From positions 62,001-126,000 of the forward strand of contig DAHUZK010000040.1 in NCBI GenBank assembly GCA_027306605.1: 64,000 bases of DNA. The letters run 5' to 3'. Of the stretch, positions 1 through 7,388 are shown in pieces. The notes under the pieces were generated by a model. The model had not been told where the DNA came from and made no database searches. It saw nothing but the letters and a program-made list of their open reading frames with translations. The first letter of the stretch is position 1. Each line of letters opens with the position of its first letter. Source of the stretch: Acidimicrobiaceae bacterium (GTDB lineage Bacteria > Actinomycetota > Acidimicrobiia > Acidimicrobiales > RAAP-2). The translations under genes were made by a program, and so were the position numbers.

Positions 1-1
1 G

Positions 2-322
2 GACATCTCGGTGGACCAAGGTGGGTGCTTCGAATCCACCCGGCCCACGACGCATTCGAACCCGACCTTCGAGGTGCACGGCTCGGTCTTCTACTGCGTG
101 GCCAACATGCCCGGCGCGGTGCCGCACACGTCGACCTACGCTCTGGCCAACGCGACGCTGCCCTACGTGATCGACATCGCCAACCGTGGGTGGAGGAGGG
201 CGGTGCGATCGGACAGCGCCCTGTCGGAGGGCGTCAACGTCGTCGGTGGCACCATCGTCTACCGGCCGGTGGCCGAGGCACACGGGCTGCCGTTCACATC
301 ACTGGACGAGCTGCTCGGCTGA
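2..322 (+). CDS. ald: Alanine dehydrogenase, C-terminal part (gene enters from outside the window)
   Basis: The last 106 codons of L-alanine dehydrogenase, the cytoplasmic enzyme that interconverts L-alanine and NAD+ with pyruvate, ammonia and NADH. The frame is open from base 2. DISVDQGGC near the left edge matches the conserved DxxxDQGG loop, whose second Asp is an active-site residue in the mycobacterial enzyme. It is followed by the family signature [19 protein letters not shown] and by ATLPYV. The C-terminus ([10 protein letters not shown]) ends where the family normally ends, so only the N-terminal two thirds are missing, cut by the window edge. The identity is secure from the signature alone. 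It converges on the thiolase gene at 330-1523, leaving only 7 nt between stops. Confidence 0.93.
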   Translation, partial: DISVDQGGCFESTRPTTHSNPTFEVHGSVFYCVANMPGAVPHTSTYALANATLPYVIDIANRGWRRAVRSDSALSEGVNVVGGTIVYRPVAEAHGLPFTSLDELLG

Positions 323-329
323 GGCCGGC

Positions 330-1523
330 TCAGCCGAGCTCGGAGCCGAGCACCGAGACGAAGGAGACCATTTCGCCGGGGTAGCCCCCCAGGTTGTGGG
401 TCATGGCGAGCCCTCGGTCGACCGTGGCCACCTGGCGCTCGGACGGCGCTTCACGGCGCAGCTGGAGCCAGCATTCGAACACCATGCGCAGTCCCGAGGC
501 GCCGACAGGGTGCCCGAAGCTCTTGAGGCCTCCGTCGGGGTTCACCGGCAGGTCGCCGTCGAGGGCGAAGGTGCCCGCCAGAACCTCCTTCCAGGCCGTC
601 CCGCGTGCCGCGAAGCCGAGGTCCTCCATCAGCACGAGCTCGGTCGGCGTGAAGCAGTCGTGGACCTCCGCCATGGCCAACTGGTGCCGGGGGTCGGTGA
701 TGCCGGCCTGGGCGTAGGCGTCGACCGCTGCGGCCTCGCATTCGGGGAAGTGGGTGTAGTCGTAACCGGGGTCGATCAACCCCGAGCCGCTCCCTGCGGC
801 GAACGACAGCGCCTTGATGTAGAGCGGCTTCTGGGTGTAGCGGTGTGCGTCCTCGGCCCGCACGACGATGGCTGCCGCCGCGCCGTCGGCCACCCCGGCG
901 CAGTCGAAGACGCCGAGCGTTCCGGCGAGGCGGGGCGATCCGAGTGCCGCTTCCTTCGTGATCTCCCGGCGGAACTGGGCCCGCGGATTGCGTGCACCGT
1001 TGTGATGGTTCTTGACCGCGATGGAGGCGAGCACGTCGGCCATGGTCTCCTGGTCGACGCCGTACTTCTGCGCGTAGGCGGGAGCGACCATGGAGAACAT
1101 GGCGGCGGCGGTCAGAGTGCGCGCCGTCCCGTCGTTGGGTGGGTTCACTGCGTTGAGGCCCTGGAACCCGCTGTCCTTGACCTTCTCGGCGCCGACGGCC
1201 ATCGCCACGTCGTAGGCGCCGGACGCCACCGCGTAGACGGCACCGCGCAGGGCCTCCGATCCTGTGGTGCAGTAGTTCTCCACGCGGGTGACGGGCTTGT
1301 TGTGTAACTGCAGCGGGCGGGCGAGTGTGATGCCGCTCATCCCGCTCTGCGCGGTGCCGAACCAGTAGGCGTCGACATCGTCCTTCGCCACTCCGGCGGA
1401 AGAGAAGGCCTCCGTGCTGGCGTCGACGATCAGGTCGTCGAGGCCCTTCTCCCACAGTTCGGCGAACCGGGTGCATCCCATGCCGATGATGGCCACCTTG
1501 TCTCGGATGCCGTGCGAGCCCAT
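330..1523 (-). CDS. Thiolase / SCP-x-type lipid-transfer acetyl-CoA acetyltransferase
   Basis: A 397-residue thiolase-fold enzyme of the SCP-x (sterol carrier thiolase-like) type, expected to cleave or condense acyl-CoA esters. Seen: N-terminal KVAIIGMG, nucleophile region ENYCTTGSEAL, and the C-terminal HDCFTPTELV and GGLKSFGHPVGASG, which supplies the catalytic His. The second thiolase Cys block reads HNLGGYPGE, as is usual for SCP-x members. The ATG at 1523 shares one base with the TGA of the KAS-III/OB gene upstream, so the two are translationally coupled and probably form a complex, as thiolase and DUF35-type partners do in actinobacterial sterol and fatty-acid catabolism. The substrate is unknown. 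Confidence 0.85.
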   Translation of the reverse strand: MGSHGIRDKVAIIGMGCTRFAELWEKGLDDLIVDASTEAFSSAGVAKDDVDAYWFGTAQSGMSGITLARPLQLHNKPVTRVENYCTTGSEALRGAVYAVASGAYDVAMAVGAEKVKDSGFQGLNAVNPPNDGTARTLTAAAMFSMVAPAYAQKYGVDQETMADVLASIAVKNHHNGARNPRAQFRREITKEAALGSPRLAGTLGVFDCAGVADGAAAAIVVRAEDAHRYTQKPLYIKALSFAAGSGSGLIDPGYDYTHFPECEAAAVDAYAQAGITDPRHQLAMAEVHDCFTPTELVLMEDLGFAARGTAWKEVLAGTFALDGDLPVNPDGGLKSFGHPVGASGLRMVFECWLQLRREAPSERQVATVDRGLAMTHNLGGYPGEMVSFVSVLGSELG

Positions 1524-2950
1524 CAGCCGTCTCCTCCCGTTCTCAGCGGTCGCGCCTTCCAGAAGTAGTCGTGGATCCCGTCCGCACTGAAGAGCCGACG
1601 GAACGTCATTTCGACACGCGTGCCGACCGTGATCTCCTCGGCGTCCGCATCGGTCAGCTCCACCGGGTAGCGGCCGCCACCGTCGAAGTCGACGATGGCG
1701 AAGACGATCGGCGGGCTCGGGGAGTACGCGAGCCGATCCACGGTCGATGTGACCACGGTTCCGTTGGCGTCGGCCATCGCAACCGGCACCATGTCGTCCA
1801 CGGCGCCTCCTTCCATCGAAATCCGCGAAGGAGGAAGGTGCACCGCGCCCGACGTCCGGTCCTTGGAACCGACGAAGCCGAACTTCCATTCCTCGTTGCG
1901 GTGCGCCGCCGAACTCGACACGCGGGCCGGTTCGGGCCGTCGCGGCGGTTCGGGCTGGAGCTGCCCGCGCCACGACAAGAACTTCGAGTAGGTGATCGGA
2001 GCACCGTTGGCGACCTGCGCGGCGACCGGGCGCGACGGACGCCATTCCGCCAGCGCTTCGGTCGTGCGGAGCACGAGAGCATCGGCGCCGTCCGCCAGGT
2101 GCAGCAGGACGACGACCGTTCCGGCGGGCGCAGACGACGCGGCCAGTGACTCCAACGCAGCGGCCAGGACGAGCAGCGGATGGGCCGTGCCGCTCTGTCC
2201 GACGGTGCCTGCGAGGTCGTCTTCCACCACGCCTTCGGGCAGCGAGAGCTTCCTGGCCAGAGCGGACACGGCCCGGCCGTGCATTCCCGTGACGACGAGC
2301 CGTCCGAGAGCACCCGCGTCGACCCCCGCCTCCTTCAGCCCCCGAGCGAGTGTGTCCTGGCCGAGCGCCAGGTAGCGGTTCTCGCCGAAGCGCTCCTCCC
2401 ACAGCTTCGAGGTTCGTTCACCCGGCGCCCGCCAGCGATCGGTGAATTCGTCGCTGGCCGAGGCGACGCCGGCAATCTCCGCCACGACGCCCGGGCCCTC
2501 GCCGACGAGCACCGCCGCACCGGCATCACCGCCCGCCGCCTCGTCGCTGCTCGTCGGGAGGCCGTCGCGCACGTCGGCACCCACAACCAACGTCGTCCCG
2601 GTGCCCTCGAGTGCGGTGCGCAGTGCCCCCGTGCCCGAGCGCAGCGCGCCGCCGAAGTCGTAGGCCGCAGTGGTGCCGGGGAGACGCAGCGCAGCGGCGA
2701 TCGCCGTGGCGTTCGTCTTGTCGAGGTATGCCGGCGTCGAGGTGCTGAACAACACGGTGTCGGGCGTGTGTTCCGGCACCGAGCGCAGCGTTCCCCGCGC
2801 CGCCTCCACCCCGAGCGTCGTGGTGTCCTCGTCGTGGGCGGCCACGGCCCGGGTGCCCTTGCCGCCACCACTGCCCATGAACGCTGCGATGTCCGCCCGG
2901 GCGAGCCGGCGGTACGGCACGGAGCCCCCGGCGCTGATGATGCCTCGCAC
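1523..2950 (-). CDS. Ketoacyl-synthase III / HMG-CoA-synthase-like protein fused to a C-terminal OB-fold (DUF35-like) domain
   Basis: A 475-residue two-domain protein. Residues about 1-320 have the look of the FabH/HMG-CoA synthase superfamily (VPYRRLARADIAAFMGSGGGKGTRAV, then VLFSTSTPAYLDKTNATAIAAALRLPG). Residues about 330-470 form an OB-fold module (VVTSTVDRLAY...VFAIVDFDGGGRYPVELTD...GTRVEMTFR) like the DUF35 partners of thiolases. The position usually holding the active Cys of KAS-III reads YDFGGALRSG, without Cys, and the OB module lacks the CxxC pairs of the zinc ribbon, so the N-domain may be non-condensing or structural. The GTG at 2950 lies 8 nt after a TAGGCT -10 box, which suggests a leaderless mRNA. 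It is followed by the coupled thiolase. Confidence 0.75.
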   Translation of the reverse strand: MRGIISAGGSVPYRRLARADIAAFMGSGGGKGTRAVAAHDEDTTTLGVEAARGTLRSVPEHTPDTVLFSTSTPAYLDKTNATAIAAALRLPGTTAAYDFGGALRSGTGALRTALEGTGTTLVVGADVRDGLPTSSDEAAGGDAGAAVLVGEGPGVVAEIAGVASASDEFTDRWRAPGERTSKLWEERFGENRYLALGQDTLARGLKEAGVDAGALGRLVVTGMHGRAVSALARKLSLPEGVVEDDLAGTVGQSGTAHPLLVLAAALESLAASSAPAGTVVVLLHLADGADALVLRTTEALAEWRPSRPVAAQVANGAPITYSKFLSWRGQLQPEPPRRPEPARVSSSAAHRNEEWKFGFVGSKDRTSGAVHLPPSRISMEGGAVDDMVPVAMADANGTVVTSTVDRLAYSPSPPIVFAIVDFDGGGRYPVELTDADAEEITVGTRVEMTFRRLFSADGIHDYFWKARPLRTGGDG

Positions 2951-2958
2951 GGCGATCG

Positions 2959-2964
2959 AGCCTA
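2959..2964 (-). promoter_or_regulatory. -10 box TAGGCT for the KAS/OB-thiolase operon
   Basis: TAGGCT on the minus strand, 8 nt before the GTG at 2950. The palindrome at 2984-3002 covers the expected -35 position. Confidence 0.55.
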
Positions 2965-2968
2965 ACGT
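2963..2968 (+). promoter_or_regulatory. Possible -10 box TAACGT for the cyclase operon
   Basis: TAACGT on the plus strand, about 75 nt before the ATG at 3043. The shared palindrome starts 15 nt downstream, where a bound repressor would block initiation or early elongation. Weaker evidence than for the minus-strand promoter. Confidence 0.35.
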
Positions 2969-2983
2969 CTGGACGCTCGGTGA

Positions 2984-3002
2984 ATCTGACGGCGCGTCAG
3001 AT
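2984..3002. promoter_or_regulatory. Operator-like palindrome, copy 1 (8-bp arms, 3-bp spacer)
   Basis: ATCTGACG-GCG-CGTCAGAT is a perfect inverted repeat in the divergent region between the KAS/OB gene and the cyclase gene. A second copy with the same core lies at 6151-6167. Size and symmetry suit a dimeric TetR/GntR-type repressor; no such regulator is encoded in the window. Confidence 0.7.
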
Positions 3003-3042
3003 CTTCCGGCATCGGGTCGGAAGGGGCAGACTGTCCTCTCGT

Positions 3043-4302
3043 ATGGCGGAGCCGCCGGTTCCCGAAGTACCCCACCCTCCCGCCGGGACGGACCCCAGCC
3101 CCACCGAGCGCGTCTCCGACGCCGACCGAGACCGCATCGTGACGCTCCTGCGGGAGCACATGGCCGAAGGCCGCCTGACCCTGGACGAGTTCTCCGATCG
3201 GGTGGCCGGGGCGATCGAGGCCGTGACCAGGGCCGACCTGGCGGCCTGTCTGACCGACCTGCCGGGGACCGCGCCGTTGCCGGTTGCCCGTCCGCAGGCC
3301 GCCGCCGCCCCGCAGAAGCGCCGCTGGCACGTGGCGGTGCTCAGCGAGCACAGCACCAAGGGGCGCTGGCGCATCGGCGGGAAGACCAACGCCGTGGCGG
3401 TGCTCGGCGGCTGTGACATGGACCTGCGCCGCGCCGAGATCGCGGGGCCGGAGGTCTTCATGACCGCCTTCGCTCTGCTGGGCCAGGTGACCATCGTGGT
3501 CCCCGAGGGCTTCGAGGTGGAATTGCAGGGTTTCACGTTCCTGGGCGGACGCGATCTGCGCCTGCGTGACGTGGCCCGGGTGCCGGGCTCCCCGGTCATC
3601 GTGGTGCGGGCGTTCTCCGTCCTGGGCGGGATCGAGGTGAAGAGCCGGCCGGCTCGGGCCGCCCGGCGACTGGGTCGCGGCGCCCGGACGGCGCGAGCGA
3701 GCAGCGGCCCAGGCCCGGGGGCTGACGGGCCGCCGCCGACCGATCTGGCCGCAGCCGGGTCGGCGGTGACGGCCGACGGCACCGTGGCGGCCGACGGCAC
3801 CGTGACGATTCTGTTCTGTGACCTGGTCGACGCCGCCGGCATGACCGAGCGGCTCGGGGAGCAGGCTTCCCTGCGCATCCTGCAGGAGAACCAGCGCATG
3901 GTGCGCCAAGCGGTGGCGCGGCACGGCGGGCGCGAGGTCAGCGGGCGGGACGATGGGTTCATGGTCGCCTTCGGCGGGGCGGCCCGTGCGCTGCGCTGCG
4001 CCATCGACGTGCAACGGGCCCTTCACGCCTACGTCCCGCCCCCCGGTGCCGAGCGGATCTCGGTGCACATCGGGGTCCACAGCGGGGACGCCGTGGACCG
4101 AGAAGGCGACTCTCTCGGTCACACCGTGATCGTGGCCAGCCGGCTCGCCGATGCCGCAGGGCCGAGCGAGATCCTCGTGTCCTCCCTCACGGAGCAGCTC
4201 GTGCAGGGCTCGGACGAGTTCTCCTTCGACGGTCATGCCGAGCGCCCGCTCACAGGACTGATGCGCGCCCAGCCGGCGGCGAGACTGTCCTGGTCCTCTT
4301 GA
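3043..4302 (+). CDS. DUF1707 / LiaF-like protein with a degenerate class III nucleotide cyclase domain
   Basis: A 419-residue protein in three parts. Residues about 10-70 are a DUF1707 (SHOCT-like) domain with the usual DADRDRIVTLLREHMAEGRLTLDEFSDRV. Residues about 85-200 resemble the DUF1707-linked cell-wall-response domain (AVLGGCDMDLRRAEI...). Residues about 250-400 are a class III adenylyl/guanylyl cyclase homology domain. The metal Asp pair is present (D260 in FCDLVD, D304 in DDGF) and so is Arg367, but the purine-specifying Lys is Ser300 and the transition-state Asn is Ile363. Catalysis is therefore doubtful and it may be a sensor or pseudo-cyclase. The ATG at 3043 is preferred over upstream codons that would overlap the palindrome. 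The stop lies 5 nt before the next cyclase gene. Confidence 0.8.
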   Translation: MAEPPVPEVPHPPAGTDPSPTERVSDADRDRIVTLLREHMAEGRLTLDEFSDRVAGAIEAVTRADLAACLTDLPGTAPLPVARPQAAAAPQKRRWHVAVLSEHSTKGRWRIGGKTNAVAVLGGCDMDLRRAEIAGPEVFMTAFALLGQVTIVVPEGFEVELQGFTFLGGRDLRLRDVARVPGSPVIVVRAFSVLGGIEVKSRPARAARRLGRGARTARASSGPGPGADGPPPTDLAAAGSAVTADGTVAADGTVTILFCDLVDAAGMTERLGEQASLRILQENQRMVRQAVARHGGREVSGRDDGFMVAFGGAARALRCAIDVQRALHAYVPPPGAERISVHIGVHSGDAVDREGDSLGHTVIVASRLADAAGPSEILVSSLTEQLVQGSDEFSFDGHAERPLTGLMRAQPAARLSWSS

Positions 4303-4307
4303 GGGCC

Positions 4308-5474
4308 ATGGACTCGGGCGGCTTCGAGGCGGCGAACTGGGAGCAAGCGGGTCTCTACGATCCGAGAAGCCCCGATGCAACCGAGCGTCTCGCCCTGCTC
4401 GAGTTCTTGCACGCGCGCGGAGCGACGCTGGCGCAGATGGTGGAGGCGCAGAGCCTCGGGTCGCTACCGGGCCTCGCCGGTGACCTGGTGACCCAGGGCC
4501 TCGGGACGTCCGTGCTCACGGTCGAGGAGATCGCCGTCCGCAGCGCGATGCCGGTGTCGCGCGTGCTGCGCGCCCTCGTGGCGGCCGGCATACCGGCCGA
4601 GCCCGACAGCGAGGTCCCTGCGGCGCTGGAAGGTTTCCTGGCGGCGTTCGAGCAGGGGTCCGCGCTGATGGGCGAGGAAGCGATCCTCGCCTTCAGTCGG
4701 GTGCTGGGGGCGGCCGCCAACAACGTGGCGGAGGCGGCCATCGCCCTGTTCTTCACGGAGCTCGGTCCCGGAACCGGGCGAGAGGGGGCGGACGAGCTGT
4801 CGCGGGCCCGGCTGGCCGAGGCGGCGACGACCGCGTTCGTCCAGGTGCCCGACGCCTTGAGGACCATGGTGCTGTACTCGTTCGTGCGGGCGGCCCGTCG
4901 CGGTCAGGCCCGAGGCGGCGTGACGGCCGGTGGCGTGGGCGGGCCGGCGGTATCCGGACCGGTGTCCGGGCCGACCGAGCACGTCGCTCTGGGTTTCGTC
5001 GATCTCGTGGGATCCACCGCCTGGGGCCAGTCCCTGGGCCTGCGGGAGCAGAGTCTGGCCCTGGCCCGCTTCGAGTCCGTCGCCTGGTCGAGCGCGGTGC
5101 TGGCAGGCGGACGGGTGGTCAAGACGATCGGTGACGAGGTCTTCTTCGCGGCGCCGTCGGCCGACGCCGCGTGCCGCATCGGCCTCGAGGTCTGCCGGGC
5201 GGCAGCGCAGGACGACGTCCTACCCCCCGCCCGCGGCGCCGTGGGAGCGGGCGCCGTCACCCCGCGCGAGGGCGACTACTTCGGCCCCATGGTGAACTTG
5301 CTGTCCCGTCTGGTCAAGGTGGCGGCGCCGGGCGAGATGGTCGTGACCGAGGCCGGCGCGGCCGAGCTGTCGGGGGCCGAGTGGCTCCTCGAGCCGCTCG
5401 AACCGGCGTCCTTGCGGGGGATCGATGGCCCCGTGCAGGCGTTTCACGTGGAGCATCGCGTCCCAGGTCAGTGA
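4308..5474 (+). CDS. Class III adenylate cyclase with N-terminal regulatory domain
   Basis: A 388-residue soluble cyclase that should convert ATP to cAMP. Residues about 10-200 match the adenylate cyclase regulatory domain known from pH-sensing mycobacterial enzymes (LALLEFLHARGATLAQMVEA...ALRTMVLYSF). Residues about 220-388 are the catalytic domain. All key residues are visible: metal Asp232 (FVDLVGST) and Asp276, substrate Lys272 (VVKTIGDE), and transition-state Asn330 and Arg334 (VNLLSR). It is thus likely active, unlike its upstream neighbour. The ATG at 4308 was chosen; a TTG at 4299 overlapping the previous stop is an alternative. It probably shares an mRNA with the first cyclase, suggesting the pair works together, perhaps as a heterodimer. 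Confidence 0.85.
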   Translation: MDSGGFEAANWEQAGLYDPRSPDATERLALLEFLHARGATLAQMVEAQSLGSLPGLAGDLVTQGLGTSVLTVEEIAVRSAMPVSRVLRALVAAGIPAEPDSEVPAALEGFLAAFEQGSALMGEEAILAFSRVLGAAANNVAEAAIALFFTELGPGTGREGADELSRARLAEAATTAFVQVPDALRTMVLYSFVRAARRGQARGGVTAGGVGGPAVSGPVSGPTEHVALGFVDLVGSTAWGQSLGLREQSLALARFESVAWSSAVLAGGRVVKTIGDEVFFAAPSADAACRIGLEVCRAAAQDDVLPPARGAVGAGAVTPREGDYFGPMVNLLSRLVKVAAPGEMVVTEAGAAELSGAEWLLEPLEPASLRGIDGPVQAFHVEHRVPGQ

Positions 5475-5497
5475 GTGTTTTCACTTTCGGACGGCAG

Positions 5498-5595
5498 AGT
5501 GTTAACGCTGTTATGAGGCTGGTACCAGGGCTGTGCGCCGGAACAGCCCGCTCGGAGGTGCTCACCCCCGTTTACACCTGACGGTAGTGTTAACG
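5498..5595 (+). repeat. Two direct copies of AGTGTTAACG
   Basis: AGTGTTAACG occurs at 5498-5507 and again at 5586-5595, 88 bp apart. Each contains the palindrome GTTAAC, rare in this GC-rich DNA. The second copy includes the GTG chosen as start of the ribbon-helix-helix gene, consistent with an autoregulatory site. Confidence 0.4.
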
Positions 5596-6099
5596 GCTAT
5601 CGCCACCTCCAAGTCCACCGTTCTGGGTCTGCGCCTCGACCACGATCGGCGAGCATGGGTCGAAGCCGCGGCGGCCCAGGCGGGGCTCACCGTGCGGGGT
5701 TTCTTCGAGGGACTCATCGACCGAGCTCGCATCGAAACGTCGGGCGCGAGCGCGGGATCCGGCGCGTCGATCGACGTGCCCGGTGCCGGCGGCGGAGTGC
5801 CTGGACCCGGTTCCGGACCCGTCCTCGCCCACGACGACGAAGGGAAGCAGGCTGCAGGAGGCGAGGCCGCAGGAGGCGAGGCCGGAACGACCCCGCCGCG
5901 CGTGGTGACCGGGCGGGACGTGCCTCCGCTGCCCCCCATCGCGGAGGTCCCGCGGCTCCTGCTCGTCCCCGGCCAGGTGCTCGAGGCCGCCACCTCCGCC
6001 ACGGCGACGCTGATCGAGTCGGGCGGCCGCTGCCTGCGCGAGACCTGGCGAGCCTTCCTCGTCACCCTGCTCGAGGGCATGCACGACCGCGACGCGTAG
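5587..6099 (+). CDS. Ribbon-helix-helix-like protein with Gly/Pro-rich linker
   Basis: A 170-residue protein. Near the N-terminus, STVLGLRLD (strand), HDRRAWVEAAAAQAG (helix) and TVRGFFEGLIDRAR (helix) follow the order of an Arc/MetJ-type ribbon-helix-helix DNA-binding domain. A low-complexity linker follows (SGASAGSGAS..., with a small AAGGE repeat), then an Ala/Leu-rich C-terminal segment of about 60 residues (PRLLLVPGQVLEAATSATATLIESGG) that may oligomerise. The start is uncertain: the GTG at 5587 puts the domain at the N-terminus, while a GTG at 5533 would add 18 residues. I do not recognise a named family. The flanking AGTGTTAACG repeats suggest it may regulate itself. Confidence 0.55.
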   Translation: MLTAIATSKSTVLGLRLDHDRRAWVEAAAAQAGLTVRGFFEGLIDRARIETSGASAGSGASIDVPGAGGGVPGPGSGPVLAHDDEGKQAAGGEAAGGEAGTTPPRVVTGRDVPPLPPIAEVPRLLLVPGQVLEAATSATATLIESGGRCLRETWRAFLVTLLEGMHDRDA

Positions 6100-6134
6100 G
6101 CGTTCGCTCTCGGAGTCCGCGGCGGGCGGTGCCC

Positions 6135-6140
6135 TAAGAT
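6135..6140 (+). promoter_or_regulatory. -10 box TAAGAT for the acyl-CoA dehydrogenase operon
   Basis: TAAGAT sits 10 nt upstream of operator copy 2, so initiation would fall at the edge of the palindrome and a bound repressor would block the promoter. Confidence 0.5.
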
Positions 6141-6150
6141 GACCGCCGCT

Positions 6151-6167
6151 TCTGACGCTTCGTCAGA
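6151..6167. promoter_or_regulatory. Operator-like palindrome, copy 2
   Basis: TCTGACG-CTT-CGTCAGA, with 7-bp arms and the same core and spacer length as 2984-3002, including the trailing TC. It lies between the -10 box and the start of the acyl-CoA dehydrogenase. Confidence 0.7.
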
Positions 6168-6198
6168 TCCGGCGCGCCGGGCGACCTGGAGGCAGGCA

Positions 6199-7380
6199 AT
6201 GGATTTCGAGTTCTCGCCGGAGCAGCTGGCATTCGTCAAGGAGGTCGAGACCTTCCTCGACGCCAACGACGATCCAGAGGTCTTCGATCTGACCCGCGAG
6301 AACATGGCCCAGATCGTCGACACCCCCAGGCGCCGCGCCTTCATGGCCTCGCTGGGGGAGCGGGGCTGGCTCGGCATGACGTGGCCCAAGGAGTACGGGG
6401 GCGCCGAGGGCGAAGGCGTCTACGAGTACCTCCTCAACGAGCGACTGGCCGGACGGGGTGGTCCACAGATCGGCAAGGGCGTGGGCATCATCGGCAAGAC
6501 CCTGATCCGCCACGGCAACGAGACCCTCAAGGAGGAGTTCCTCCCCAAGATCCTGCGCAACGAGGTCGAGTTCGCCGTCGGCTATTCCGAGCCCAACGCG
6601 GGCTCCGATGCCGCCTCCATGCAGCTGAAGGCGACGAAGGTCGAGGGGGGCTGGGTACTCGACGGGCAGAAGACCTGGACCACCTCCGCCCATTTCGCCG
6701 AGTGGTACTGGGTCGGTGCCCGCACCAATCCCGACGCCCCCAAGCACGCCGGCATCACGCTCTTCCTCGTCCCGCTCGACCAAGAAGGCATCACGGTGAA
6801 CGCCATCTGGACCATGGGGGACGAGCGCACGAACGAGGTCTTCTTGAACGACGTGTTCGTACCCGACGAGTACGTCGTCGGACAGGTCGACCACGGCTTC
6901 CAGTACATCTCCGAGGCGCTCGACCTCGAGCGGTTCACCATGTTCACCTTCTCGCCGATCCAGCAGCGCTTCGAACTGCTCGTCGAGTACGTGCGCACCA
7001 CGGTGCGCGACGGTGTGCCCCTCAAGGACGACCCGGTCGTGCGCCAGCGCCTGGCTCAGCTGGCCACACAGCTCGAGGTGGCGCGCGTCATGGGGCTCAA
7101 GTTCGTCTTCGAGTCGTCCAAGGGCGGCGCGGCGCCCACTGCCGAGGCGTCGGAGTACAAGCTCTTCGCCACCGAGCTCTCGAAGCGGCTGGCCAACGCC
7201 TCCATGGACATCGCCGGCCCGGGCAGCCAGCTCCGGGTGAAGACACCGGAGGCGCCGATGGAGGGGCGGGCCGAGTCGACCTACCGCTACACGGTGATCG
7301 ACACCATCGGCGGCGGCGCCTCGGAGATCCAGAAGAACATCATCGCCCGGCGCAAGCTCGGTCTGCCCAAGAACTTCTGA
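6199..7380 (+). CDS. Acyl-CoA dehydrogenase
   Basis: A 393-residue FAD-dependent acyl-CoA dehydrogenase catalysing alpha,beta-desaturation of an acyl-CoA. Seen: N-terminal helices (MDFEFSPEQLAFVKEVETFLD), WPKEYGG, the FAD-contacting GYSEPNAGSDAASMQ and W.TSAH, and C-terminal IDTIGGGASEIQKNIIARRKLGLP, the signature of the actinobacterial FadE group. The ATG at 6199 follows a GGAGG ribosome-binding site; a longer frame from 6139 would run through the operator and was rejected. First gene of a five-gene operon (6199-10775) for a fatty-acid- or terpenoid-like acyl-CoA. Heteromeric partnership with the second dehydrogenase of the operon is possible. Confidence 0.92.
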   Translation: MDFEFSPEQLAFVKEVETFLDANDDPEVFDLTRENMAQIVDTPRRRAFMASLGERGWLGMTWPKEYGGAEGEGVYEYLLNERLAGRGGPQIGKGVGIIGKTLIRHGNETLKEEFLPKILRNEVEFAVGYSEPNAGSDAASMQLKATKVEGGWVLDGQKTWTTSAHFAEWYWVGARTNPDAPKHAGITLFLVPLDQEGITVNAIWTMGDERTNEVFLNDVFVPDEYVVGQVDHGFQYISEALDLERFTMFTFSPIQQRFELLVEYVRTTVRDGVPLKDDPVVRQRLAQLATQLEVARVMGLKFVFESSKGGAAPTAEASEYKLFATELSKRLANASMDIAGPGSQLRVKTPEAPMEGRAESTYRYTVIDTIGGGASEIQKNIIARRKLGLPKNF

Positions 7381-7388
7381 GCCGCCCC

